Positions 20,271 to 32,322 of a DNA stretch of 64,000 nt are shown here, in pieces. The notes under the pieces were generated by a model. It worked only from the letters and a program-made list of their open reading frames with translations, was not told where the DNA came from and made no database searches. The stretch's first letter is position 1; each line of letters starts with the position of its first letter. Made by a program: the position numbers and the translations under genes. The DNA is from Hypericum androsaemum (taxonomy: Eukaryota > Streptophyta > Magnoliopsida > Malpighiales > Hypericaceae): contig OZ023199.1 in NCBI GenBank assembly GCA_963995505.1, positions 10,361,153-10,425,152 of the forward strand, given 5' to 3'.

Positions 20271-20735
20271 GGGCCGGTTCAAATCGTATAACTTAAATTA
20301 GTCCTTATTCTCCGCCGACGGATCCTCCGGGTCTCGTTCGATGATTTGGGCACATGGGTTTGGCTTGTTAGCTCGTAATTTTAACTGGGTTTTGGTTGTT
20401 GAATTTTATGGATTTTGTTTTGGGAGGAAGGAGGAGAAGGAGAGAGGGGAAGAAGGAGAGAGAGGGAAGAGAGAGAGAGAGAGAGAGGAAAGAGGGGAAG
20501 GGGTAGAGAGTGGATATCCATATGGCGCCATGTCATCAGTGAATACTGATGTGGCTGGTCCAGATGGCCAGGCAGCCTTCGGGCAGGACGGAGAAGATCC
20601 GGGCAGCTGCCCGTGGACCTAAATGATGTTAATTGGCTGCAGTGTAACTCGATTGACAAATTTTTTACCACATGATACTAAAATAATTTTTTGCAATACC
20701 ATATAGTACTAAAATAGATTTTTCCCTAAAAATAA

Positions 20736-20975
20736 AAATAACTTTTAAGTCTATCTGCCATATCCAACCCAATCAATTTAGTTTGTTTTTCCTTGATTTT
20801 AGAATTTTAACGCGATGGAAGATTGTTTTGATAATATTGTGTAATATTTTAGATAAAAATTAATCTAAATAATTAATAAATTCGATTTATAAAAATTCAA
20901 GACTAATTAACTAAAATTCTTACGAATTTCTCAGTATTTTCCCCAAAGGAAAAACATAGCATTATATTCCACTCT
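20736..20975. other. AT-rich upstream region
   Basis: No coding sequence is visible. This is the distal promoter space of the RING gene next door. Confidence 0.4.
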
Positions 20976-20988
20976 TATATATATAAAT
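20976..20988 (+). promoter_or_regulatory. Probable TATA box of the RMA-type RING gene
   Basis: TATATATATAAAT-like sequence lies here, followed by a pyrimidine-rich stretch and a leader that ends at a donor site near 21146. The distance suits a start of transcription at about 21010-21020. Inferred from sequence only. Confidence 0.5.
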
Positions 20989-23070
20989 GACCCACCTCGT
21001 AAGGGATTCGTGTCCTCCTCCCTCCACAATCCCTTTTCCACCCCAAAATCTCTCCCCCCTCGAAAGAGAACAAAGCATAACAAAAGAAAGAAGCCGCGTG
21101 ATCATTAAGCTATATATTTTGCCTTTATCCGTTTAGCTTTTCTGGGTACGTTCAATTATAGTTTTATTTATTTCCATTGTTATTTCCCTGACATCTCTCT
21201 CGACCCTTTAGAATTTTTTAACTCGTGTTTTAGTATAGTTCTTCTAGAGATCTTCGGCTGATTAAAGTGTGGATCTTTGTTGTGGGTTTTTTGTTTTGTT
21301 TTTGTTTTTCCCTTTCTTGGGCTACCAATCTGCTTAAGGGTGGTTGAATTCCAAAATGGGTTTCGTTTTTTAATTAATTAATATTGACCTGTGTGGAGTG
21401 AGTTTTAGGTTCCCTTGTTGGGTTTAGTTTGTAGAAGGAGACGATAAAGATGTGATTTGTTAGGTAAATGGCATGTTTGTTACTTTGGTAAAGATAGGTT
21501 CTTGAGTCTCTTTCAACAACACTTGAGCTGAAGCCCAACTTCTAGTTCATTGTAGCCACAAAAGTTGGAGACTTTATTGGTGTTTAAGCACTATGGATTC
21601 TCTATTTCTCTGGTGGAGATGGGCAGAATCCGAGTCCCGGGTTCCATGCTCTTGTGGGTTTCCTTGATGCTGAGGGTTTTTTTGGCGAACCTATGGTATC
21701 TAGCACTGTCCGACTCTATTTAAGTGTAGCTCTCTCAATGGTGTCTTTTCCGTCTGTAAGATTTGAACCGAGGACCAACTATCATTGGTTCCCCGATGCG
21801 AAGTGTTTGATATCATATGAGTGTGCTTTAGTTTCATTCTCTCTTGTGAAGTTTCTTCTTTGCTTCTTCCGTTTGTAAAAATTCCTTTAGAGTTTTCGCG
21901 TCTAAGTTGGTTTGGAGCAGTACGTTCTAGGGTGTGAATTTCTTCTCGTGTCACCGGATTTCATGCTTATCGACTTGTTAGATTGCTGTCATAATCACCA
22001 GAAACTTCTTGTGAAGATTCTCATGTTCGGTTTCGTTTCCACCCTTCTGCTGTTGATTTCTTTAGATAGGTTAGGCACCGTACGATCTTTCATTAACAGG
22101 ATGAAAATAGAGAATTGATCCGATAGCTACTTGGATCATTGAAGTCTCGGTCTTGCATAATTATCATCTAGTAAAGATCTTAATGTGAGGTCATAGTTGC
22201 TGATTTTCCATTTAATTGTCATAAGCACAGTGATTTTACACCTTGTCAGGTGACCGGTTGGTATGCTTCTATCTGATCATTTCTTGCTTATTGTTGAACC
22301 ATTTGTCTATACCATCAGTGGGCCCAGGGAAGGTTCATTTATGTTGAAAGGACTAACACGTTCGTGTTACAATTGACAACTCTCTCTCTCTCTCTACTCA
22401 CAAGAAATAAAATACAAGTTCTACCACTATGATGGTGACATACTTGACTTTTGTTTCTAACCCCCTTAAATTAACTTCTGAACTTTTTAATTATCACAAG
22501 CAGTAGAAAATATTGCAGCTTCAGAGCTACGATATTCTGTGGTTTTGCCCTTAAGGCCCGGCTTTTGTCGGGGTGAGATATGAGATTGTACTTCAGGACC
22601 AGAGTTCGACCTTTGGAAAACACAAAAGATAAGAAAAGAGTTAAGTGTGTCGTCCTCATATGCTGGTGGCTTGTGCTTGTCAATTATGGGACCAAAGCTG
22701 TTTTGGTGCTTAGTATTTTGTGCTTTTGTTACTTTATTGTCCATAGATAACTTAATTTTTGGCCCACTTGTTTTTGCATTTTGTAATCTATATAAGAATG
22801 AGCATTGGCTTATCTTGTGGATTTCTTTGGTCAAAGTCTTGGCCACATCATTTTTTTTAAACTTACCCTTTAGGGACCACATGTATTTAGTTAGGTAATG
22901 ATAAATGTGAAATCAGTGACCAAATTATTTGCTCTTCTTCAGCACCTCCAGAAAGTAAACTTTGTATTATGTTTGTTTGCAAATTCTTTAGGTATACCTT
23001 TGTATCTGGTTGCTGATCTGGCTCATTTTCCTTGTTTCAGGTCCGGTTTCTTCGAAAACACCAGAGATCC

Positions 23071-23796
23071 ATGGATTTTGAGCAGTATTTTAATCAGGAG
23101 TGGAAGTCTGTTGCGAGTGCCGCAACTATGCCAGAAAACCTCAACGGCTGCTTCGACTGTAACATTTGCTTCGAGTTTGCACACGAACCAGTAGTTACAC
23201 TGTGTGGGCACCTCTATTGCTGGCCCTGCATTTACAAGTGGCTCCATGTCCAAAGTGCCTCCCTAGCCTCCGATGAACACGCTCAGTGCCCTGTGTGCAA
23301 GGCTGACATATCTCACACCGCCATGGTCCCCCTCTATGGCCGTGGCCAGTCCCTGCCTGATTCAGATCTCGAACGGAAGGTGGCTCAGCGAGGTATGGCC
23401 ATACCCCCTAGACCGGCAGCGTGTGGGATGAACGCGCTGATATCCAATACACCTGCCACCGGCCAGCAGCTCCGATACCGGAACCCCTACCAGAACCACA
23501 ACTACGATCTGAATTCTCTTGGCAGCTTCGAGGAGGCTCCTCCATCACCCTTACTTAATCTTGGAGGCCCTGCAGCCACAGGGTTCCACAACCCTTTTGT
23601 TGGGATGTTCGGGGAGATGGTCTACGGTAGGGTCTTCGGGAACTCGCAAAGCACGTATACGTACCGGAACTCGTATCACGTTATGAGCAATAGTAGTCCC
23701 AGGTTGAGAAGGCTGGAGATGCAGGTGGACAAGTCACTCAACAGAATCTCAATTTTCCTCTTCTGCTGCTTTCTTCTGTGCCTCATTGTGTTCTGA
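23071..23796 (+). CDS. RMA-type RING membrane-anchored E3 ubiquitin ligase
   Basis: One coding exon of 241 residues. The start at 23071 (MDFEQYF) is chosen because the upstream part of the frame is cut by an acceptor (TTGTTTCAG, ending 23040). A 5' UTR intron of about 1.9 kb probably runs from 21146 to 23040. A C3HC4 RING lies at residues 30-76 (C30, C33, C45, H47, C50, C53, C73, C76), with the tryptophan WPC of RMA proteins. The last 17 residues (ISIFLFCCFLLCLIVF) form a C-terminal membrane anchor. RMA ligases sit in the endoplasmic reticulum membrane and mark proteins there, including aquaporins, for degradation. Family certain; which RMA number is not. Confidence 0.93.
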   Translation: MDFEQYFNQEWKSVASAATMPENLNGCFDCNICFEFAHEPVVTLCGHLYCWPCIYKWLHVQSASLASDEHAQCPVCKADISHTAMVPLYGRGQSLPDSDLERKVAQRGMAIPPRPAACGMNALISNTPATGQQLRYRNPYQNHNYDLNSLGSFEEAPPSPLLNLGGPAATGFHNPFVGMFGEMVYGRVFGNSQSTYTYRNSYHVMSNSSPRLRRLEMQVDKSLNRISIFLFCCFLLCLIVF

Positions 23797-23799
23797 GTA

Positions 23800-26700
23800 C
23801 AGGATGGGGTTGATGAGCCTTTGCCTTTCTGTATATTTGTAGATATATTTGCATGCTTATGATATGCTCATAGATGAGTCGCTACTTAAGGTGATGCCAG
23901 TAAAGTTTTAGCCATGTGAATGCCATTTTTATTGATGCATGATCTAGTCTGAGCTCACTTTCTTATGAACTTTATGGACGGGATGGCGATGGTTAGGGTA
24001 TGAGACAATGATTTGGAATTTGGATTCAAACCTTCTCTAGAACCACATGGATGCAAATATGTTTTTTTTGTAGGATCCAGATCAAGACTTTGTGTTGTGA
24101 CCAGGAGACCATAGGAAAAAAGGACGAGAGAGCACATGAGGATGCCTTAATTACTCTCATGTCCTGTGAACGGTCTCCTCTCTCCCCAAATTGGACGCAA
24201 CCGAGGTTGAAAACTAAGTGCGAGGACGACCTCTTGGGACAGGCAATAGAATGTGACTTAAAAAGAGAAGGGTTTTATTACATGGTAAAAACTTGTTAAG
24301 CTACGAAAATAAGAATACAATAATGTTGAATATTTGTTAGAATAGTTCTTTTACTATTCAAAGATCCTTTCTTATTTTATATAGAATTAATTAATTAATT
24401 AGTTAGTAAGTGTTCGAATATCAGATAGTTTAGGTGTGTAGATACAAGCTAATTTTTTTTTAAAAGTTGTGTGATGTCCAAGGGAATCTGAAAACAACGA
24501 TGTTCTAATCTCTCATCAATGACCAATAAGCAATTAAACGCCTACCTTAACCATTCTCAAATTTGATTTTTTAAGAATAAAACCGTGTAAAATATTTGAT
24601 GAACATAATTTTGTCATCTCACCTGACTCAAATTTGGATTAGTTTTTATTGAATATCAAATTATATGGACTAAACATCTCTCTATCCATGGGTAGACAAT
24701 TCCAACAGTAGCAGACATGCGATTCTTATCACAAAATTAATTTATTCGAAGCAAGTTGCTCACATAAAGGTGATGAATAATTGGATGCAAATGGGGGTAA
24801 GTAGGATATTGCATTCAAGTTGATGGACCCTCGAAAGCAGAGAACCCGATGTAAACTCATCTCGTGACATTAATTCTGTCTCAGTCCAATTATTATTAGC
24901 ATTTATAAGATTTTCCCGAAGAATCCTACAAGTTTTTTTGGGAGGATAGCGCAATATCATTAAATAATAGTCATATCAATATAATAAATTATTACATTAA
25001 AACGATAGCCTTGAATAACGTAATCCAACAAACACATGCGTAATAACAGAGCATCTTTTTTATAAACGCTGCCGTATTCATATTCATTGCACCGCCTTAG
25101 CCACAAACAATTGGTATGAATTAAATCACCGTTTCGCAATAAATTAATTAATAATTAGCAGCATAAGATAAGATGGAAGATCGCTTTCATCCAGGACATG
25201 CAAAAGGAGAGTGACAAATCTAAATAATTATAGTATTAGAGTAAATTAATCTGGTGTTAATTTTTGTCATCACACGAACTATTCGTCTCATATTGGCAAA
25301 ACCAATGAAATATATTTGAGGGAGGTGTTGAAATGTATTATATATAAAAATCAAAGTTGAACGCCCAAACTAAAAAATATAATAATATTAGAAGAATATC
25401 TTCAACCATTGACACGTGTTAACGTATAATTTCTTTGTTAAACGTCTGTCGTCCCCCCGCTCACATATCCCGCTCCCAGGACAAATTTAACAGTTCAACC
25501 AATGTATAATCCCCACGTCAATTTTACGAGGACTATGATTACTTTGAGAAGAAGGAAAAGATAATTAAGAAATTTTCCGACCTAGAAAAAGATTATTAAG
25601 AATTTGCACCAAGATTATCCATGGTCGTATTTGGTGTGACTGATGACGAGAGAATTATTTTAATTTTATCAAAAAATTTCACAAACAAACTCAAGGCCGG
25701 CTCCAAATTTGAAATCTTTTTGAAGCTAGAAAAACATTATAAGTGTCGAAGTATCTACTGAACACATTTTTTTTTCATCAAATTGTCAAAATTTTACTTT
25801 GAAATGAAACTAATTCAACTTCCAAATGATGAAGATATAATAGATTTACCATAGGATATCGTAGAACCTATTTTTCTTTTCGGAGTATGATGTATCATTA
25901 TCCAAATTAAGTACCCCATACTTTTAAATGTTTTATATTTAGTAAGCGGACCAGAATATCAGCGAAGACATAAATTCAATAATTTTGATAAGTACGAGGA
26001 CCAATACAAATGGTTTTCCTTCTCCTAAATTGTAGTTTTTTTCATTTATACAAATATATAGCTTTCTCCTGAAAAAAGAGAGCCATAATTCTAAAGCAGC
26101 TCTCTCTTTCCTCCCAAAAGCCAGAGTCCGAGTCGCAACACAATTTGAGCTGCCTGGCCCAATGGGCGCTTGTTTGGTGAAATTGGGCTTATAGTAGCTA
26201 TAAAAACTAGTGGATTGATAATGTAGTTTGTTATACTCGTACGAGTACAGTCATTCATCTCATCGCATAGTAGAAAAAAGTCAAATTTGTGTAAACTTCA
26301 ATTCAATAAATTTGGTTTAATAAGACATGTCGAAATTACCACATTAGTTGTTAGATTTTTTTCTTACCATTTTGGATTCCATGTGGATATCATGACAAAA
26401 TAATTTGTTACTAGGCGAGGGTTGCCTTGAAATTAGTTGAAAACATGCTTTGTCTATGATTTCATAGATCTTACGTTATCACACCAAATAATGTGTACTA
26501 GACTTTCTCGAACATACTACCTCTGATTATTGTAATGCAGACCATAATTAGTGATAAACAAGGTAGTCGCCACTGATACGATCCCAATGTGGATAGTGGC
26601 ACTTGGAAGTGATACGATTTAATCATGGAATATGACTTAAAACAAAAGTGTGTCCCCTCAAAAAAAATTTAATCATGGGATAGCCGACATTTGATTTTAC

Positions 26701-26990
26701 GAGACCCATCCAAAGTTTGGTGGCCTTTCTTTATTAAAATTAAAAAAAAAGTGGTTGGTTGGTGGCTTTTCGATATTTTATTTTCCCGTCTTTCTTCGCT
26801 TCTTTCCAATTTGGTGGTCAGAATTCCCGGCTCAATTAATTTCCTCTTCGAGCACATGATATGCTTCTTCCTTCCATATGGTCAAATGAAAATATTGTGA
26901 ACGCCAAAGGATTTGGTTTTTTATACCATATGTATCCGGAAATTTATGGTCCGAAAATGTAGGACTTTATAAAAGTGGCAAAGTTCTACA
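23800..26990. other. Intergenic, 3.2 kb, no gene seen
   Basis: After the likely 3' UTR of the RING gene (to about 24000) the DNA is AT-rich. The open frames, for example at 24051-24299 and 26691-26900, are short, show no domain and lack coding composition. I see no tRNA and no clear terminal repeats. Confidence 0.5.
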
Positions 26991-26992
26991 TT

Positions 26993-27480
26993 AATACTAG
27001 AGAAAATTTTATTTAAATATTCTGTGATATTACAAAAAATCAAGTCAGTATCCTGTGGTTTAAAATATATCAATTGAGTCAAATTTATTCCAATTAAAAT
27101 TAATTAGAAGCCCGGGCAGCTACCCCGGGCTGTCTGGCCAAGTGGAAGGCCACATCAGCTTGTCACTCCTAAGTGTCATGCCAACTGGACTTATGTAAAA
27201 ATATCAAAATGATCACAATTTTGTATATAATTTTTCAAAAAATCCCTGCCTAGTACTCATCCCTAACCTCTCTCCTCATCTTCCCTCCTGTAAAGTCCAA
27301 AACCCAGAAACACAAACTAAAAAACAAATTTCTCTCGTCGTAAAACTTGACCCGGAGTAAAACTTGACCCGCTTGTGATGCGACTTCGGATCCGAATCGT
27401 CCCCATCGTACGCTATACCGATGTTGCTCTCCGCCAGCGCTGGCCCGCTCGCCCTCGACCTCTTAATTTAGAAAAATTTA
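26993..27480. repeat. One-sided MULE-like terminal sequence
   Basis: The left part (GAAAATTTTATTTAAATAT, then CAGTATCCTGTGGTTT and CCCGGGCAGCTACC) parallels the terminal repeat of the MULE at 17158-20726 position by position, though diverged. No matching inverted end is found, so it is a broken relative. The right part (27290-27480) is GC-richer, with a small direct repeat of AAAACTTGACCCG. Confidence 0.5.
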
Positions 27481-28302
27481 ACACCTTATAAAATTATGTT
27501 TAGTTCGAATATGAATTTAATGGTACTAACTCATTTGTCAATATTGACTTTAGATCATGAGTGTAATTATCTACTTCCAAATTTCCAAAAGTTTTTTCAA
27601 GTTCTTAATTGGGTTAAAGTTTATTTTGTATTGTATAGTTTATTGTAATTATCTTCTATAAACATGAAACCGTGTAAGAGTTAGTTGGCTTAGTTTGACT
27701 TTTTCAAAAAGATATAAATATTAAGAATGAATGACGTATATTGTCTATTTTTTTTCTTTCAAATGCATCATAGGAAAGTAGCGAAAATTTATGTAACTGT
27801 TTTTTTTCTGTCTAAAAAGAAGAGAGAATCCAAAGTGGGTCTCCGGTCGTTTCTTGCAATAAGTAAAACAACATTATCACAAACGCCTACAATTTCAACG
27901 TAGCCAAAGTTCAGGAAAATATCATGAAACTTCCATTAGCTTAAGAGCGACCGACCTGGTAGCCATCGGCTTCATATTCTTTTTAAAGGTAAGAATTACA
28001 CCTCCGAGTTTTTTACTTCAGTCAATTCTTATAGTCAAATGGTCGTTAACGTTATGAAATGGCGTCTCTAATTTGTAACGTTCCTTCGGGTAAAAAGAAC
28101 GAAATGATGGCGTCTTCGAATTGGAAAAAATATTCTTGGAACACAGTTCAAGGAAAGATCAAATTCGAAAAATTGGAATATCAAATTCGAAAAATTGGAA
28201 CCAACTATAACATTTTTTAAAATAAGATATCAAATTTCAACTTTGTGGTCAGAGGTTTAGAAGGACTAGTTTCTCCTATATTTATTCTAAATTAGTACGA
28301 GA

Positions 28303-29236
28303 ATGAATAAAGATCACATAAATTTCTCTACATGACTAAAAAGTATAATTAACCCCTTCTACTGAAATTTGAGTTATTTTTTACCTTCTACTTTACAAAA
28401 AAATATAATTACCAATTTTCCGTGTGTTTTCTGGTGACCGAAGATATGTCATCGCCAACATGAAGTTCAAGTCAGCATTCACTTGAAAAAAATCACTGCT
28501 GACTTGATAAAAAAATAGAGTTGGATAATTTTCAAAGTACCAATGTTTGGAAAGAAATCAATCTCTTCTCAAGATCACGTCAACTTCTCAAGATCATATC
28601 AAATCTCTTCTTATCTATTTTAACTTCTTAGAATCATACCATCCGAAAATTTTCTCAAAACTTACTCAACAGGCCTTCCATGGAGAGCTGCATCTAGCCT
28701 CCAAGCCACCAAAATTAATTACCTAAACCAAATACAACAAAATCAACAAAGATAAGAAACATAGATTTTTGGTACACTAGTAACCTTGGTTCCGTCCAAG
28801 AATTGATTAAAAAAAGGGAGAATGGTTGGTTTTTCAACAGATAGAATGATTGGTTTTATGTTGTACTTTTTCTAGGTTTTCTTTATCTTAGAAAAAGAAG
28901 GTCCCTTTTACCCATTTTTATTCACAGAAAAGTACTTTTCAAGCTTTATCACAGGTATGTTGTTTAAGTTTTTTATGTTTACAATGGTTTGTTTTTTAAG
29001 GATTATGAGTGTGAAAATAATCAAACTTTATTTTTTTAATCAAGTCAGCGGTGAATTTTTTAAGCCAATACTGACTTGGACTCCATGTTGGCGATGACAT
29101 GTCTCCGGTTATCGGAAACAAACTGGAAGCGGATAATTGTACTCTTTTGTAAAGTAGAAGGAGAAAAATAGTCTAAATTTTAGTAGAAAGAATTAATTAT
29201 ACTTTTTAGTCATGTAGATGTAATCTTTATTCCATA
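28303..29236. mobile_element. Long-inverted-repeat (MULE/foldback-like) element
   Basis: Arms of about 215 bp pair in inverted orientation. The left arm begins near GAATAAAGATCACAT and holds CATGACTAAAAAGTATAATT and TGTCATCGCCAACATG; the right arm holds the reverse complements (AATTATACTTTTTAGTCATG, CATGTTGGCGATGACA). The centre has no gene. I could not find a clean target duplication. A read-through transcript would fold into a long hairpin. Confidence 0.75.
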
Positions 29237-29781
29237 TTTATATAAAAAATTGTTGGGAAAAAATTGAATGAAAGTTCAATGGAAAGCCCATAGTGGAAGG
29301 CCCAAGTTTTAAGCCCAAAGTGGAAATGGAAAATGGTAATCCCACAATGGAAAGTGCAACAAATTTTCTCTAGTTTATAAGGAGATGTTCCTTATTGACT
29401 AGGAAATAAGTTGACCACCTGGAAGGATAGCCAACTCGGACCACAGCGAGGATGGTGCCGAGCACAAGCACGCGCCCACGCACGTGCGTGTGCGCATGGC
29501 GCATTGGACACAGGTCGCAATAGGCGCTTTGTGGCGCACTTGATACTTGGCACGTGCGCATCGTCGCGAGGAGCGGGAGGAGCCTAAAGTATTCATGGAA
29601 TGTAGGAACAAGGTTCAAACCCCCCTTACTTGTCTAGTCTCGTCTCCGGAACGACCTTTGATTGGAATATACGAGGATTGTAATACGTGGGCGACACTCC
29701 AATTTTAGTCGGAGAGTCCTTTGAGTAAATGAATCCTTCGCGGGCCAGAACCTTCTAGGGTCGAAGTTCGATCATAGGACA

Positions 29782-30820
29782 ATGATGTCAAATGGCTTTA
29801 AGATCAACGAGTGTGATAAATGTGTATACATTAAAGGCACGTCTGATGCTTACGTGATTGTATGTCTGTATGTAGACGACATGGTAATCACGGAAAGCAG
29901 TAATGATCTTATTATAAAAACTAAGAACATGTTAAAGAACAAATTTGACATGAAAGATATGGGTCTAGCTGACGTCATACTGGGGATTAAAATCTCTAGG
30001 ACGACTGAAGGAATAATTTTGTCACAATCTCACTACGTTGAGAATGTATTCAAGAAATTCGATGCTTTTGACAAACCTCCGGCTAAGAATCCGGTAGACA
30101 TGAGTCTACACTTGGCTAAGAACAGAGGTGACCCAGTATCTCAACTGAAATATGCAAAGATCATCGGGAGTCTAATGTACTTAACAAATTGTACACGCCT
30201 TGATATTGCATACTCAGTTAGCAAGCTTAGTAGATTCACGAGCAATCCAGGACCAGACCACTGGCTAGCTCTGGAAAGGGTTCTAAAGTATTTAAAACAT
30301 ACCATGAACCATGGCATACTTTATACTAGGTATCCAGCTGTATTGAAAGGATACAGTGATGCGAATTGGATATCGGACACTAAAGACTCCAAATCCACTA
30401 GTGGTTATGTGTTTCACCATAGGTGGAGGAGTTGTGTCCTAGAAATCCTCTAAACAAACGTGCATAGCTCGATCCACCATGGAGTCAGAGTTTATAGCAC
30501 TAGACAAAGCTGGGGAAGAAGCTGAATAGCTCAGAAATTTCCTAGAGGATATTCAGTATTGGAATAAGCCTGTGCCCCCTGTATTGATACATTGTGATAG
30601 CATGTCTGCAATCTGGAGAGCACAAAGTACTATGTACAATGGTAAGTCTCGACATATCCGTAGGAGACATAACACTGTTAGACAATTGATCTTAAGTGGA
30701 GTAATAACCATTGATTATGTGAAGTCCAAGGACAACATAGCTGATCCTTTGACGAAAGGAATCAACAGAGATCAAATGTACAATGCAGTAAGGGGAATGG
30801 GGTTAAAACCCACACATTAA
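29782..30820 (+). pseudogene. Copia reverse transcriptase / RNase H remnant
   Basis: The frame holds the catalytic LYVDDM motif of Copia reverse transcriptase, the conserved [18 protein letters not shown] stretch and, after a one-base insertion near 30412, the RNase H part ending with ADPLTK. A TAG also breaks the RNase H part near 30526. Everything upstream in pol is deleted. It cannot make a working enzyme. Confidence 0.92.
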
Positions 30821-31366
30821 ATAACGTTCATAGCGGTAACTCAACCATGATGAGTGGAGATCCCACAAACTTGGTTCAATGAGACAACTAAGTTATGGAT
30901 GGTTCAGATAAATACTTGGAATCCGTCCCAGTCTCAGAAGCTGCCCAAGTGCAAATCTGCAGAGGTGTAGTAAGGTTAAGCGTCTACGCTTTTAATGATT
31001 TCTATACCAGAAAAAGGTGGAGTATAGCAGGATACTCTTAATGGGAGATCACCTATATAAGTGTAAAGTGAGGCCGCTTCAAAAGGAAAAAACACTCATG
31101 AATCCAAGATAAGGTCCATGGCCGAAACGGACACAACGTGAGAACCAAAGGATATTAGAGATATCATTGTGTAAATGTTATTGTCTTGGTTTACATAAAA
31201 AGCTGACCAGTTCAAGACATCGCGTTCACTAAGCAGCAAGTAAATCCGATAGCATGTTACTAGGGAAGGTTCAAAGCTGTAAGCTACCTTTCTCGATGCA
31301 ATGATATTTCGTTGGAACTTTTCCTAAAAGTGTCAGCATGCATTAATCATCATTCATGTGGGGGAT

Positions 31367-32322
31367 TGTTGGGAAAAAATTGAATGAAAGTTCAATGCAA
31401 AGCCCATAGTGGAAGGCCCAAGTGGAAAGCCCAAAGTGGAAATGAAAAATGGCAATCCCACATTGGAAAGTGCAACAAGTTTTCTCTAGTTTATAAGGAG
31501 ATGCTCCTTATTGACTAGGAAATAAGTTGACAACCTGGAAGGATAGCCAACTCAGACTGCGGCGAGGATGGTGCATAGCACCATTCGAGCACGAGCACGA
31601 GCATGCGCACGCGCTCGCGCACGTGCATGTGCATGTGCGTGTGTGCATGACGCATTGGACGAAGGTCGCAATGGGCGCTTTGTGGCGCACTTGGCACTTC
31701 ACACGTGCGTATCGTTGCGAGGAGCTGGAGGAGCCTAAAGTATTTTTCTTGAGTCCAGAGAGAGCTGCGTAGCTACCGAAGTGACGAGGGGCTGCGAGCG
31801 CCTTCCAGGATGGCCACCGATGAGGCACGAAGGGCTGGAACATCCCAAAAATTTCCAGACGGCCGAAGGGTTGCGAGATCCCTCGTGAAGGAGTGCGAGC
31901 AGTCTGGGGCGCAGCTGGAAGGATCCAGAATGCCACCGAAGGGCCACCAGCGTAGCCAGCCAGCCTGCTAGCCGAATGGACGCGCCCCTTCGGAGTGCAT
32001 GCCTCCCTCCCATCCAGTGCCTATAAATAGGCCCATCCTCCATCATTTTCTCTCACCCCACTACAACTTGCATAAGCATTCGTTAGCAATTGTAGGCTCT
32101 CTCTCCCTCTCTCAGAAATTTTCGAGTATCAGACGGTTCGCCCAAAGCTTCGAGGGTCGTTGTGCTACGAACTCGGAGTCCGAAAGTCGTTGTATCTTGG
32201 GGACGATTGCCGCAGCCCGTAAGCACTAAATACGGGGCAATCTCGTCTTACGGAGAAAGAGTCCAACTCTTGCCTTGACTAATAAAGATCCTAATCAAGT
32301 ACACCACCTCCGACAAACAACA
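31367..32322 (+). repeat. 3' LTR of Copia copy A (956 bp)
   Basis: The LTR starts directly after the purine tract (TGTGGGGGAT) with TGTTGGG and ends CAACA. A TATA box (TATAAATA) lies at 32022-32029. Upstream of it, at about 31585-31650, is an alternating purine-pyrimidine tract of GCACGA, GCATGC and GTGCAT words, prone to Z-DNA. LTR sequences of the same family lie at 29251-29593, 48683-49079 and 53551-54403. Confidence 0.9.

Larger units (their letters stand above)
17158..20726. mobile_element. MULE-type element with nitrate reductase fragment, 3.57 kb
   Basis: Identical 9-bp duplications TAAAAATAA flank the element at 17149-17157 and 20727-20735. The ends match in inverted orientation (TTTTAGTACCATATGGTAT at left; the right end has ATACCATATAGTACTAAAA). 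The inverted repeats are unusually long. The right arm runs 20313-20726; the left arm is in two pieces, 17158-17214 and about 19475-19811, because a further insertion of some 2.2 kb split it. Between the arms lies a piece of a nitrate reductase gene (19815-20270). No transposase is present, so movement would have needed a helper. The element is a gene-carrying (Pack-MULE type) transposon. Confidence 0.85.
29251..32322 (+). mobile_element. Copia LTR retrotransposon, copy A, internally deleted
   Basis: The outer ends start TGTTGGG and end ACAACA, and are flanked by identical 5-bp duplications AAAAT (29246-29250 and 32323-32327), so both original ends are kept. The 5' LTR survives only at 29251-29593. 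About 184 bp of unrelated filler follows (29594-29777), then the last third of the polymerase gene (29778-30820), a purine tract at about 31357-31366, and a full 3' LTR (31367-32322). Gag, protease, integrase and most of reverse transcriptase are gone. It is closely related to copy B at 48683-54403, which lies in the same orientation. Confidence 0.93.

Noticed and set aside
20341..20671. Open frames on both strands in the right arm of the large MULE
   Set aside because: They lie in the inverted repeat and a GA-rich run, and mirror frames in the left arm; no domain is visible.
24051..24299. An 82-codon plus-strand frame after the RMA gene
   Set aside because: No family resemblance, AT-rich surroundings and no splice or promoter support.
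29370..29618. Open frames on the minus strand in the Copia LTRs (also 31508-32046 and 53670-54267)
   Set aside because: They lie within LTR sequence and arise from the GC-rich alternating tract; the same frames recur in each LTR copy.
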